A DNA stretch of 64,000 nucleotides from Saccharopolyspora indica (GTDB lineage: Bacteria; Actinomycetota; Actinomycetes; Mycobacteriales; Pseudonocardiaceae). The position numbers and the translations under genes were made by a program. Shown piece by piece: positions 1 to 9,113 of the stretch. How positions within the stretch are numbered: position 1 is the first letter of the stretch; every line of letters starts with the position of its first letter. The notes beneath the pieces were generated by a model that made no database searches, was not told where the DNA came from, and saw only the letters and a program-made list of their open reading frames with translations. The stretch lies in the NCBI RefSeq assembly GCF_027853965.1, contig NZ_JAQGLB010000010.1, positions 186,001 to 250,000 on the forward strand. Direction: 5' to 3'.

Positions 1-2
1 CC

Positions 3-842
3 GAGGTCCTCATCCGCGTCGCGGCCGCGGGGGTGAACCCGCTCGATCACCTGCTGCGGTCCGGGCACGTCCGCGAGCTGAACGGTCACGTGCCCTTTCC
101 CCAGGTGATGGGGATGGAAGCAGCCGGAGCGGTGCTCGCGGTCGGTGACGAGGTGACCGGCCTGGCCGTCGGCGACCGGGTCACCGGGTTCGCGCTGACC
201 GGTGCGGGCACGTACGCGGCGACGACTCTGCTGCTCGGCGAGTCCACCGCCCGCATCCCCGACGCCCTGCCGGAGACCTGGGCGGCGACCATCCCCGTCG
301 CGGGCACCACCGCGCTGGACGTGCTCGACCAGCTCGACCTGCCCGCTGGTGCGTCGCTGCTGGTGAACGGGATCGGCGGTGGCGTCGGCATCGCGCTGGC
401 CCAGCTCGCGCGGGACCGGGGCCTGGTCGTGGTCGGCACGGGCAGCACGGCCAAGCGGGAGCTCGCGACGACGACCGGCGCGACCTTCGTCGACTACACC
501 ACCGGCGACGTCGCGGACCGCCTCCGCGCGCACGCCCCGGACGGCTTCGACGCAGTCGTCGACACCGTCGGCGGCGAGTCCCTGCGCGGCATCGCCCCGC
601 TGGGGGCGAAGCCGGACGCGCTCGTCTCCGTCGGGGACCCGTCGGTGACCGAGCTCGGCGGCGCGCCGGTCCACCGCCGCCTCGACCGGGCGAGCCTCGA
701 ACGCGTCGCCGAGCTGATGACCACCGGGCGCCTCGATCCGCACATCGCGCAGACCTACCCGCTCGCGCGGGCGCAGGAGGCGCTGGCGCTCGTCGAATCC
801 CGCCACGCCACCGGAAAGATCGTCATCGACATGAGCCGCTGA
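3..842 (+). CDS. NADP-dependent MDR-family oxidoreductase (quinone reductase-like), 5' end cut off
   Basis: The reading frame is open from the left edge of the window, so the N-terminus lies outside; an internal GTG at position 33 is not the true start. The visible part is the MDR (zinc-independent alcohol dehydrogenase/quinone oxidoreductase) fold: a GroES-like stretch (MGMEAAGAV, VGDRVTGF) followed by a Rossmann segment with the nucleotide-binding glycine motif NGIGGGVG and a later VVDTVGG. Members reduce quinones or enones with NADPH in the cytosol. It converges with the MerR gene that follows (6-bp gap). The substrate cannot be told from sequence. Confidence 0.85.
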   Translation, partial: EVLIRVAAAGVNPLDHLLRSGHVRELNGHVPFPQVMGMEAAGAVLAVGDEVTGLAVGDRVTGFALTGAGTYAATTLLLGESTARIPDALPETWAATIPVAGTTALDVLDQLDLPAGASLLVNGIGGGVGIALAQLARDRGLVVVGTGSTAKRELATTTGATFVDYTTGDVADRLRAHAPDGFDAVVDTVGGESLRGIAPLGAKPDALVSVGDPSVTELGGAPVHRRLDRASLERVAELMTTGRLDPHIAQTYPLARAQEALALVESRHATGKIVIDMSR

Positions 843-848
843 CCGCGC

Positions 849-1259
849 TCAGCCCGCGCCGCGATCACCCCGGCGCAGGCCGATCTGGTGCCGGACGTTC
901 GCCGCGATCAGCTCGTCGAGGGCGTCCCGGGTCTCGACGAGCCGGGCGATGTCGGCGGTCAGCCGGTCGCGTTCGCCGACCATCGTGGTGAAGGCATCCT
1001 CGGTGACGTCCGCGGTGCCGCTGTCCACGCAGGGCAGCACCCGGGCGATCACCTTGCTGCTCAGCCCGGCGTCGAACAACCGCCGGATGATCTCGACCCG
1101 CGCGACCTCCGTCGCCGCGTAGAGCCGCTGCCCACCCGCGGACCGCGTGCTGTGCACCAGGCCCTGCTGCTCGTAGTACCGCAGCGAGCGGGCGCTGACC
1201 CCGGTCTGCCGGGCCAGTTCACCGATCCGCATGGTCGGGGCGAGCGACGTGGTGGTCAT
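849..1259 (-). CDS. MerR-family transcriptional regulator
   Basis: About 136 aa. The N-terminal winged-helix reads MRIGELARQTGVSARSLRYY, the classical MerR DNA-binding region. A dimerisation helix follows, and a single Cys lies in the VLPCVDSG stretch. I chose the ATG at 1259; a longer frame upstream adds unconserved residues, and an ATG at 1232 is also possible. MerR proteins of this type usually act on a neighbouring oxidoreductase or on their own promoter. Here the oxidoreductase is convergent, so regulation of it is only a guess. No metal-binding Cys cluster typical of CueR or ZntR is apparent. Confidence 0.85.
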   Translation of the reverse strand: MTTTSLAPTMRIGELARQTGVSARSLRYYEQQGLVHSTRSAGGQRLYAATEVARVEIIRRLFDAGLSSKVIARVLPCVDSGTADVTEDAFTTMVGERDRLTADIARLVETRDALDELIAANVRHQIGLRRGDRGAG

Positions 1260-1397
1260 GAAGCGCCCGCCTCGCGCGCTGACAGGTATCGCACCCCACC
1301 ACCTTAGCCCCGAAGCGCAGAACGCGGAGAAAGCCGGATTCCGGTGCACGCGGCGTTCGGCGCGACCAGATCAATCCATTGTGGAACATGCGAGGAG

Positions 1398-2291
1398 TCA
1401 GGCGTGTTCGGCGCAGAGGCAGGCCACTCCCTTCTCGATCCACTCCTGGCCCGTCCAGTCCGGGTGTCGTTCGAGCATCAGGGCTTCGACCTCGGCGGCG
1501 ATGGTCTCCTCGCCGACCGCCGAGTCCCGGCGGGCCCAGGTCTCGTCGCGGAGGAGCTCCAGGTAGTCGCGGACGTCGGTGAGCACCTGGGGGCCGGAGG
1601 TTTCGCCGTGGCCGGGGACGACCAGGGCCGGGGCGGTGTCGATCAGGCGGTGCATCACCTCGATCCAGCGGAGGCCGGAGACGTCGGTGTCGTGCGGCGG
1701 GAACCACGGGAAGATCGAGAACTGGCCCGCTTCGACCAGGTCGCCGGCGAACAGGACGCCGGCGTCGGGAACCGTCACCACCTGGTCGCCCTTGCTGTGC
1801 GCGCGCCCGGTGGCTCGCAGCTGCACGATCCGGCCGCCCAGGTCGAGATCCCGGGCGTCGGGGTAGATCTCGTCCGGCGCGACCAGCTCGACGCCCTCCA
1901 GTTCGCGCTCGACCGGGCCGCCGAAGCCGCGGAACATCTCCAGGTAGCCCGGCCCCTTGTGCGCGAGGTCCGCGGCCTGCGCGCTGTTGGCGAGGTAGGT
2001 CGCAACACCGGCGAAGACCTGGGCGCCGAACGCGTGCTCGGGGTGGAAGTGCGTCGTCGTCAGGTACAGCCTGCGGCCCTCGGCGTACTCGGCGGCGAAG
2101 GCGAGGACCTTCTCGGCGTTGCGCGGTCCCATCCCCGTGTCGACGACCAGCACCGAGTGGCTGCCGCCGATGATGCCGATGTTGGGCACGAGCTCGACGC
2201 CGCGGTCGGGGATCACGAGCAGGTCGGGCGCCAGTTCGCGGGCGTTGCCGGGCTCGACGATCGGTTCGCGGAAGAGCGATTCGGAAGCCAT
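1398..2291 (-). CDS. MBL-fold metallohydrolase
   Basis: 297 aa with the start at ATG 2291; a much longer in-frame ORF upstream is only the shadow of the LuxR gene. The metal-binding motif is THFHPEH, the HxHxxH signature with Glu where the usual Asp would be. Further ligands follow in GRAHSKGD, LFAGDLVE and VVPGHGET. This pattern resembles the zinc metallohydrolases annotated as SoxH or quinoprotein-relay type. It begins 47 bp downstream of the LuxR-type regulator on the same strand and may be co-transcribed with it. The substrate is unknown. Confidence 0.85.
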   Translation of the reverse strand: MASESLFREPIVEPGNARELAPDLLVIPDRGVELVPNIGIIGGSHSVLVVDTGMGPRNAEKVLAFAAEYAEGRRLYLTTTHFHPEHAFGAQVFAGVATYLANSAQAADLAHKGPGYLEMFRGFGGPVERELEGVELVAPDEIYPDARDLDLGGRIVQLRATGRAHSKGDQVVTVPDAGVLFAGDLVEAGQFSIFPWFPPHDTDVSGLRWIEVMHRLIDTAPALVVPGHGETSGPQVLTDVRDYLELLRDETWARRDSAVGEETIAAEVEALMLERHPDWTGQEWIEKGVACLCAEHA

Positions 2292-2338
2292 GGGGCGAGT
2301 GTCCTTTCGATCAGCGTCCTGCGTCCAACACGTCCGGC

Positions 2339-4876
2339 TCATGCCGTCGGGTTCGCCGTGCCGTTGAGCATCGCTGCTGCGAGTTCCGTCCGGGAGCGGT
2401 AGCCGGTCTTGCTGAAGAACCTGGTCAGGCGGCCTTCCACGCTCTTCTCGCTGGTGCCCAGGACGGTGGCCAGCTGGGAGTTGGTCAGGCCTTCGGTGAT
2501 CAGGGCGGCCAGCAGGCGCTCGTTCTCGGCCACGGTCGCGCTGCGGCCGGGCACCGTCATGTTCCGGGCTCGCATCAGCTTGCGCAGTCGTGCGCGCGGG
2601 ATCAGCGCGTCCAGCTCGCCGAACATCTCGTACGCCGCGTGGGCGAGCTTCTGCTTCCCGGCAACGGATTCGGCGACCGCGGCGAGGGTGGTGGCGAGTT
2701 CGAACGGGCGGTTGCGGGCCTCGGCGAGCTCGATGGCCTCCGCCGCGGTGCGCGGATCCGGCTGGAGCAGCAGCCGCGCGAGCAGCGCGTTGAGCCGTGC
2801 GCCGGTGGTGCCCAGCTGTTCCGCGAGCTCCTGGACCCGCTTGGCGCACTCCCGCGCCGCGGCCGCGGTTCCGGTCTGCGACTCGAATTCGGCCAGCCGC
2901 AGCCACAGTTCGCCGGTGCCCGCGGTGATCCCGTTCTCGGTCGCGAAGCGGAGCCCGTCCTCGATGAGCGCCTTCGCCCGCTGGGTCGCGCCGAGCGTCG
3001 TTTCGAGCTCCGCCTCCGGGACCGCCAGCAGGTGCGGCAGCAGGAGGTGCTGGCGGCGGGCGTCGTCGAGGACCGTGCGCGCGCGGTTCAGCTGGCCGCG
3101 GGCGGTGAGGATTCCCGCCATCTCCCGGTACGTCGCGGTTCGCTCGGGGCCGTGGACGTGGGCCGATGCCGCGGCGAGGTCGGCTCGGGCGAGGTCCAGG
3201 GCCTCGTCCCACCGGCCCGCGAAGCTGGCGCCGATCGCGGTCGAGGGTTCGGGAACGTCCAGCCAGTCCGCGAGCGAGAGGGTGCGCCGCAGCACCTCGG
3301 AGGCAGCCTCCGGCGCGTTGTCGTCCTGCCGGCGGTTGAGCATGCGCAGCGCCGCAGCGCGGATGACCGTCCGGTTCTCCTCACCGCCCGGGATCGACCG
3401 CCAGCCGTGCTCCGCGAGCTCCTGCAAGGTGGCCGTGGCGCCGCTGCCCGCCAGGCCCACCACGTGGATGATCTGCAGGTCCTGCAAGGAATCCGGCGGG
3501 AGCTGGTCGGCGAGGTTGCGGAGCACGACCTCGGCGGACTGGAGGGCGGAGCCGAAGCGCTGGTGCCGCGCGCACGTCACGGCGTGCTGGTGCAGTGCCG
3601 CGGCGCGCCGGGCTGGGTCGGTGAGCAGCCTGGCCGCCGTCCACAGCCAGCGGTCGGCGAGCTCGCCGTTGCCGGTGCGGGCCGCCGCCGACAGCAGGTC
3701 CGCCGCGGCGCGTTCCCGGTCCGCCGGTGTGCCCGCGTCCACGAGCCGTTCCGGGAGGTAGTCGGGGGACTGGCAGGTCGCGGTGCCCGCCCGGAGCGCG
3801 TTCACCGCGAGCTGTGCGATCAGCTGTCTTTCGAACGGGCCGAGGCAGGCGGTGAGCAGGTCGGCGAGCACGGGTGCGCGGAACCGCCAGCTGCCCGCCG
3901 GTCGTCCGGGCAGCACCACGCCTGCCTCGCGCAGCTCGTGCAGCGCTTCCCCGACCGCCTCCTCCTCGATGCCGACGGCCTCGGCGATCAGCGCCGGGGC
4001 GGCGCTGCCCAGCGGATGCAGCACCGCCAGCGCCTTGACCACGTGCCAGGCCGGGTCCAGGTCGGCGAAGACGGGGTGGGTGGCCGGGAGTTCGGCCGCG
4101 CTGCGGACCAGGTGGGCCTGCTGGTCGACGATCCGCAGGCCGCCCGCCCGCTGGTAGCCCTCGACGGCGGCGCGCACGACCGCGGGAATTCCCGCGCAGG
4201 CATTGCGGATCGACGTCGCCAGGCCGGGCGCGGGCCTGGCCCGGAGCAGGTCGGTGAGCAGCTGCTCCACCGCCGACGCCGACAGCGGGCGGAGGCGCTC
4301 CTCGTGCACCAGCGCAGCCGCATCGGCGTCGAGCGCTCGGGCTGCGCACACGAAGGTGACCGGGGAGCCCGCGAGCGCGCTGATCGAGGAGGTCGCAACG
4401 GCGCGGGCATCGGCGTCGAGCCGGTGCACGTCGTCGAGGAAGACCACCAGGCGGTCGCGCCGCCCGGCCAGGGTGCTCACCACCCGGCTCAACGCGGTGC
4501 GCGCGCATTCGTCGCGGGCGAGCGGCAGGCCGAGTCCGTCGGAGAGCCTCGTCACCAGGTCCGGCAGGTCCGATTCCGCGCGGGGGATGCGGATTTCCGC
4601 GGTCGCGATTCCGGCTTCGACCAGCTTTTCCCGCACCTGCGACAGAACCGCGCTGCGGCCCATTCCGGTCGGCCCGGTGACCACGACCGCGGGCGCGGCC
4701 GGGCGGGCGCAGACGTCGAGCACGCGGGCGACGACGTCGTCGCGGCCGACCGAACGGACACCCGGGCCGGTCGTTCGGGCAGAGGTGCGTGCCGGGTCTG
4801 TCGCGGGGGCGGTGACCTGCGGCAGGGTCGGCAGGACGAGTTCGCCGGGCTGGATCGCGGATGCGGGAGTGAGCAC
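2339..4876 (-). CDS. Large ATPase-type LuxR-family regulator (LAL/STAND)
   Basis: 845 aa. An N-terminal STAND-type NTPase domain has a P-loop at about residues 68-75 (GPTGMGRS) and a Walker B VVFLDDVH. A long helical, TPR-like middle follows, then a C-terminal LuxR HTH (about residues 780-830, ending TRFFSKTGYRSR). The P-loop Lys is replaced by Arg. Such proteins are ligand- or ATP-gated activators. It is transcribed divergently from a second, shorter regulator of the same architecture, with an AT-rich region between them, and is followed by the MBL hydrolase. Its target genes are not identifiable. Confidence 0.85.
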   Translation of the reverse strand: MLTPASAIQPGELVLPTLPQVTAPATDPARTSARTTGPGVRSVGRDDVVARVLDVCARPAAPAVVVTGPTGMGRSAVLSQVREKLVEAGIATAEIRIPRAESDLPDLVTRLSDGLGLPLARDECARTALSRVVSTLAGRRDRLVVFLDDVHRLDADARAVATSSISALAGSPVTFVCAARALDADAAALVHEERLRPLSASAVEQLLTDLLRARPAPGLATSIRNACAGIPAVVRAAVEGYQRAGGLRIVDQQAHLVRSAAELPATHPVFADLDPAWHVVKALAVLHPLGSAAPALIAEAVGIEEEAVGEALHELREAGVVLPGRPAGSWRFRAPVLADLLTACLGPFERQLIAQLAVNALRAGTATCQSPDYLPERLVDAGTPADRERAAADLLSAAARTGNGELADRWLWTAARLLTDPARRAAALHQHAVTCARHQRFGSALQSAEVVLRNLADQLPPDSLQDLQIIHVVGLAGSGATATLQELAEHGWRSIPGGEENRTVIRAAALRMLNRRQDDNAPEAASEVLRRTLSLADWLDVPEPSTAIGASFAGRWDEALDLARADLAAASAHVHGPERTATYREMAGILTARGQLNRARTVLDDARRQHLLLPHLLAVPEAELETTLGATQRAKALIEDGLRFATENGITAGTGELWLRLAEFESQTGTAAAARECAKRVQELAEQLGTTGARLNALLARLLLQPDPRTAAEAIELAEARNRPFELATTLAAVAESVAGKQKLAHAAYEMFGELDALIPRARLRKLMRARNMTVPGRSATVAENERLLAALITEGLTNSQLATVLGTSEKSVEGRLTRFFSKTGYRSRTELAAAMLNGTANPTA

Positions 4877-5094
4877 GATTCCAGTATTGCCAGCGCTGCC
4901 GGAGCAGTTCGTGCGGAAACCGCGACAAGACCATTAAAACTTTCTTTCACGGGTGTTGGCGAATTCGAAAACATTGCCAGGTTCTAAAATCTGTCATTCA
5001 TGATCCTTGGCGTGGCGACGTGCTGCGCGGAATCGGCGATAGCGTCCGCTCAGCGCTTCTCGGGAAAGCGGTGGCTACGGTGAGGACGGTCGGC
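4877..5094. promoter_or_regulatory. Divergent promoter region between two LuxR-type genes
   Basis: This stretch separates two divergently transcribed ATPase-LuxR genes and is visibly more AT-rich than its surroundings, with runs such as TTAAAACTTTC and TTCTAAAATC around 4930-4990. A short palindrome CGAATTCG lies near 4970. It probably carries both promoters; I cannot assign individual -10/-35 boxes with confidence. Confidence 0.5.
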
Positions 5095-6408
5095 ATGGGT
5101 CGCGAACAGCTGCGGATCAAGGGCAGGGACGGCGCGCTCGCGGTGCTGCGGTCGGCATTGCGCTCCGGGGCGCAGCGCGGCCGGCTGGTGGTCGTGCGCG
5201 GTTCCGCCGGGATCGGGCGGACGCGGCTGCTGGAGGAAGTGGGCCGCCGCTGGCGCTCCCACGGCGTCCGGGTGGCCGATGTCCGGGTCGGCGGGCGTGA
5301 TCGGCACGGCGTCGACGTGGTCGTCGAGGCGCTGCGCCGCGACTTCGACCGGCTGGGCGATCCCGGTCTGATAGACGGGATCAGCGCGCTGGTGCGGTTG
5401 TGCGGGTCCGAGGCCGGGTTTCCCGCGGTGGTGGCCGAGCTGGGCCGGGTGTTCGGCCGGATCGGCGGCCTCGGCCCGACCGCGGTGCTCGTCGACGACG
5501 TGCTGGGGATCGCCGATCCCGCGGCGCTGCTGCTCGCCGCGCGGCGCCCGGGCTGCCTGCTGGTGGCGTCGGTGCGCGCGGACGCCGAGCCCGCCAGGGC
5601 CGCGGAACTGCTCGAGATGGCCGATGAAGTGCTGGACCTGGAACCGCTGACCGACGAGGACGTCGCGGCGGTGGCCGAACTGGACGCGGACGCCCACCGG
5701 GCCCTGCGCACGGCGCTGGGCGAGCTGCACGGCAACCCCGGCACGGTTCTGGCCACCCTGGACCTGCTGCGCGAACAGGGGCGGCTCGTCGAAGCGGGCG
5801 ACGGCCTGCACGCCCTGACCGACCCGGATTCGCCCATCGCGCTGCCCGGCGACCACGATCTGCTGCGCCGGGCCCGCGGCCTCGGTGAGCTCGCCACTCG
5901 CCTGCTCGCCGCGGTCGACGGCGGGCTGGACGTCGACGATCTCCGGTCGGTCGCGGCGGATCTGGGCTGCGACGTCGTCGAGTGCGGGCGGATGGTGGAC
6001 CGGCTGGTCGCGAACGGGCTGCTGGTGGGGGATCCGTGGGGGCAGCTGCACTGCGCCTGCCCGGCGCTGACCGCCGCCGTCGTCCCGCTGCGGCGGCTGC
6101 CGGTCGGGCGGAACGCGGCCCGGACACCGTCCGAAGTGGACACAATGGTCGTCTCGTTCGCGCGGCCCGCGCCGGTCGGCGAGCACCGGCGCTCGCGGAG
6201 CTGGTCCGCCACCGAGGAGCGGATCGTCGAGCTGATCAGCACCGGGCGCACCAACCGGCAGATCGGCACGGTGCTCGGGCTGAGCGAGAAGACCGTGGAG
6301 AGCCACGTGACCCGCCTGCTGGCCAAGTCGGGATGCCGGTCCCGCGTGGGCCTGGTGGTGACGGCGAACCGCAGGCGCGGCGCGTCGCTCGGCATCCCGG
6401 CGGCGTGA
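5095..6408 (+). CDS. ATPase-type LuxR-family regulator, shorter paralogue
   Basis: About 437 aa from ATG 5095 (GAGGA eight bases upstream); a GTG at 5020 would add 25 residues. The P-loop region GSAGIGRT (Arg for Lys at about residue 42) and a Walker B-like AVLVDDV are visible. The C-terminal HTH reads TNRQIGTVLGLSEKTVESHV, followed by LLAKSGCRSR. The HTH closely resembles that of the divergent 845-aa neighbour, so the two are probably paralogues. The TPR-like middle is much shorter here. Its stop codon abuts the convergent cupin gene with no gap. Confidence 0.8.
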   Translation: MGREQLRIKGRDGALAVLRSALRSGAQRGRLVVVRGSAGIGRTRLLEEVGRRWRSHGVRVADVRVGGRDRHGVDVVVEALRRDFDRLGDPGLIDGISALVRLCGSEAGFPAVVAELGRVFGRIGGLGPTAVLVDDVLGIADPAALLLAARRPGCLLVASVRADAEPARAAELLEMADEVLDLEPLTDEDVAAVAELDADAHRALRTALGELHGNPGTVLATLDLLREQGRLVEAGDGLHALTDPDSPIALPGDHDLLRRARGLGELATRLLAAVDGGLDVDDLRSVAADLGCDVVECGRMVDRLVANGLLVGDPWGQLHCACPALTAAVVPLRRLPVGRNAARTPSEVDTMVVSFARPAPVGEHRRSRSWSATEERIVELISTGRTNRQIGTVLGLSEKTVESHVTRLLAKSGCRSRVGLVVTANRRRGASLGIPAA

Positions 6409-6882
6409 TCAACCCAGGCTGTAGCCGTACTTGTCCGCGGCGGCGGCCATCGCTGCCACGTCCGCGTCGTTGAGCGGCGGTCCCACCGCTCCGCGCTCGC
6501 CGGGCGTGCCGATCTCGGTGAACAGCCCTTCCACCCCGGCCGGGGTGTACATGAAGTACATGCGCGCGGGCTCGTCCTGGCTGAGGTTCCGGAAGGAGTG
6601 CCGGACGCCCTTGGGGATGTAGACGACGTCACCCGGGCCCGCCTCGTACTCCTGGTCGCCCGCGTTGATGACCAGCCGCCCCTCCAGCAGGACGAACGTC
6701 TCCGACTCGTTGTGGTGGGCGTGCGGCGGCGGCCCGGCGTTGGCCGGGACGATCGCTTCGAGCATCGAGAACTCGCCGTTGGTCTGCTCCGAGCGCAGCA
6801 GCGTCGTGTACGTGTCGCCGACGAGGTGGACGGCCTCGCCGCCGTCGGACGGAACGTGCACGGGGGAGATCTCGGATGACAT
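6409..6882 (-). CDS. Cupin-domain protein
   Basis: 157 aa single-domain cupin. Metal-ligand motif 1 is PPPHAHHNESETFVLLEG and motif 2 is GDVVYIPKGVRHSFRN; together they give the usual His/His/Glu/His site. Stand-alone cupins of this type include quercetinase-like dioxygenases and small-molecule sensors; the reaction here is not predictable. It is divergent from the P450 gene across 241 bp, so shared regulation with that gene is possible. Confidence 0.85.
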   Translation of the reverse strand: MSSEISPVHVPSDGGEAVHLVGDTYTTLLRSEQTNGEFSMLEAIVPANAGPPPHAHHNESETFVLLEGRLVINAGDQEYEAGPGDVVYIPKGVRHSFRNLSQDEPARMYFMYTPAGVEGLFTEIGTPGERGAVGPPLNDADVAAMAAAADKYGYSLG

Positions 6883-7123
6883 CGGACGTCCTTCGTGTTG
6901 TGGTGTACGCGTTTTCGCGCCGGATGCGGCGAGAGTATGGCTGCCTGAACCACATCGGTGGGCTGCTGCCTCTTGTGCTCCGGAACTCTTCCCGATCGGC
7001 TCGCCCCGAACTGGTTTTCCGTTGTCCGAGCGGGCATTCCTCGTTGCCCGAAGGCGCGAGAGACGTGGGTGCTCCGGGGAATCCGGCTAGGCTGCCGGGC
7101 GAGTTCACGATGAGGAGCGGTCA

Positions 7124-8362
7124 TTGTCTTCTGAAACCGGTGCCCATCCGCTTCCGCTGCCCCGCGAGCAGGTGTGCCCGTTCGGGCCGGCGCCCGAGGT
7201 GGCCGAGATCCGGCGGGACTCGCCGGTGCTGCGGGTGTCCTGCCCGACCGGCATCGACGCCTGGCTGGTCACCCGCTACGCCGATGTCCGGGAGGTGCTC
7301 GGTGACCCGGTGCGGTTCAGCTCCCGGCCCGGGATCTCCGGTCACGTGCTCGCCAACCAGCCGCCGGACGCCCCGATCGAGGAGGGCGACTTCCACCGGA
7401 TGGACGGGCCGGAGTACCTGCGCTACCGGCGGGTCGTCGCACCCGCCATCACCGCGGTCAAGCGCACGGAGCTGTTCCGGCCGGTCGTGCAGCGCGTCGT
7501 GGACGAGCTGCTGGACGCGCTGGAGGCCGGTCCCGTCGACCTGCACGAGGAGTTCGCCGGGCCGCTGGCCTCATCGGTCATCGCCGAGCTGCTGGACGTC
7601 CCGCACGAGGACCGCTCCTTCTTCTGCGACCTCGCCAGGGCGCTGTTCGACGGCACCACCGACGTCGCCGAGCTGGACGCGGTGCGGCTCCCGCTGTTCG
7701 GATACCTGCACGAGCTGGTGGCCCAGCGCGTGCGGGAGCCCGGCGACGACGTGATCAGCGTGCTCGCGGCCAAGGCGCGGGCCGCGACTCGCCCGTTCAC
7801 CGAGCTCGAGCTGCTGAAGATCGCGGCCGGGCTGCTGGCGGCCGGTTTCGACACGACCGCGAGCACCATCACCTACGGCGTCCTGGCGCTGTTGCGCCAT
7901 CCCGATCAGTTCGCCCTGCTGCGCGAGGACCCGTCGCTGGCGCCGGGCGCGACCGAGGAGCTCCTGCGGCTGCTCACGGGTGGTTCCGGTGTGCTGCGGG
8001 TCGCGACCGTGGACACCGAGCTGGCCGGTACGCCCATCGCCGCAGGCGACTACGTCGTCGCCGCGGCGCAAGCGGCCGACCACGATCCGGAGCAGTTCGC
8101 CGATCCGGGCCGGCTGGACATCACCAGGCCGCGCGGCCCGCACCTGGCCTTCGGCCACGGGCCGCACCAGTGCCCCGGTCAGCACATCGCCCGGCTGGAG
8201 CTGACCACCGTGCTGGCCACGCTGCCGCGCCGCATCCCGTCCCTGCGGCTGGCGGTGCCGTTCGAGGAGATCGAGTTCCGCGCGGAGACCGTCGTGTTCG
8301 GGCCGAGGAGGCTGCCGGTCACCTGGGACGAGGTCCTGCCTGCGGAACAGCCGCGCTTTTGA
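7124..8362 (+). CDS. Cytochrome P450
   Basis: 412 aa, typical of soluble bacterial class I P450s. The I-helix motif AGFDTT is at residues 240-245, the ExxR motif is EELLR, and the heme loop FGHGPHQCPG has its thiolate Cys at residue 350. Start is TTG 7124, supported by GAGGAG six bases upstream. No ferredoxin or reductase gene is adjacent, so electrons must come from elsewhere. Tail-to-tail with a small exported protein gene, separated by a strong hairpin. The substrate is unknown and there is no surrounding biosynthetic cluster. Confidence 0.95.
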   Translation: MSSETGAHPLPLPREQVCPFGPAPEVAEIRRDSPVLRVSCPTGIDAWLVTRYADVREVLGDPVRFSSRPGISGHVLANQPPDAPIEEGDFHRMDGPEYLRYRRVVAPAITAVKRTELFRPVVQRVVDELLDALEAGPVDLHEEFAGPLASSVIAELLDVPHEDRSFFCDLARALFDGTTDVAELDAVRLPLFGYLHELVAQRVREPGDDVISVLAAKARAATRPFTELELLKIAAGLLAAGFDTTASTITYGVLALLRHPDQFALLREDPSLAPGATEELLRLLTGGSGVLRVATVDTELAGTPIAAGDYVVAAAQAADHDPEQFADPGRLDITRPRGPHLAFGHGPHQCPGQHIARLELTTVLATLPRRIPSLRLAVPFEEIEFRAETVVFGPRRLPVTWDEVLPAEQPRF

Positions 8363-8410
8363 GCGCGGCTCCGCGTCCCCGTCCGGTGATCAGTCCTCAG
8401 TGGAGAATGC

Positions 8411-8447
8411 GGGCGCCGTCGAGCCATCTCGTGGCTCGACGGTGCCC
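8411..8447. terminator. Bidirectional hairpin terminator
   Basis: Stem of about 15 bp (GCCGTCGAGCCA paired with TGGCTCGACGG, extended by GGGC/GCCC) around a 5-nt loop. It lies between the convergent P450 and exported-protein genes. There is no T-tract, as is common in actinomycetes. Confidence 0.7.
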
Positions 8448-8483
8448 TTCACCTGGTCGAGGTGCGCGGAGTCGCGCCTGGGA

Positions 8484-8843
8484 TCAGAACGGCTTGATGC
8501 CCGGGCCGTCGGGCGTGTCGATGGTGGCGATGTTCAGCCCGGCGCTCGGGTCGTAGGTGGTGGTGCCGATCAGCTCGTAGTCGTCGGCGTAGAACTCGAC
8601 CTTCTCGGGCTTGTCGCCGCGGAGGTCGAACTCCAGGCACTGGCCGCTGGGCACGATCACGGTGGTGAGGCCGCCGCGCTCCGGGAACTCCGCCCAGGAG
8701 CCGAAGGAGCCCTCCGAGCACAGCGCGAGGACATCGGGAACGGCGGCCTGCGCGGCGCCCGTCGTGGCCATCGTGAGGGTGGCTCCGATCGCGGTGGCGA
8801 GCGCCAGTCCGCGACCTGCCCGGCGTCGAACGTTCTCCTGCAT
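8484..8843 (-). CDS. Small secreted protein of unknown function
   Basis: 119 aa. A classical signal peptide is visible: an Arg-rich n-region (QENVRRRAGRG), a hydrophobic core, and a likely cleavage after TGAAQA at about residue 33. The mature part is about 86 aa with two Cys residues (ALCSEG and GQCLEF) that could form a disulfide. No known family is recognised. A hairpin terminator follows its 3' end. Confidence 0.7.
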   Translation of the reverse strand: MQENVRRRAGRGLALATAIGATLTMATTGAAQAAVPDVLALCSEGSFGSWAEFPERGGLTTVIVPSGQCLEFDLRGDKPEKVEFYADDYELIGTTTYDPSAGLNIATIDTPDGPGIKPF

Positions 8844-9113
8844 TGGACAGTCCTCTCATCCGTTTCGGATTGCGCTTGCCAATCAACCAGGAACGGGACC
8901 GAGCGCTCCGGAATCCCGGTGTTCCGGTGACTTTCGGCTCGCTTGATTGCCCGATGCCGCCCTGACCGTGTCCCGGTCGTGAGCAGTGGCTGAGCGTAAG
9001 ACGTTTCAGAGCGGCCGGGGTTGCTCTTCGGTGACCAATCGAACTCCTGGGCATCCCGGGGTTGCGGTGCGCGTCTTCCGGTCTGAGAAGCGGATCGACC
9101 GAAGGAGCAGATC

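Noticed and set aside
2639..4987. 782-aa plus-strand frame opposite the large LuxR gene
   Set aside because: Shadow frame; the minus-strand protein has a P-loop and HTH.
7124..8362. P450 plus cupin as a natural-product gene cluster
   Set aside because: No polyketide, peptide, terpene or tailoring genes nearby and no ferredoxin; ordinary isolated P450.
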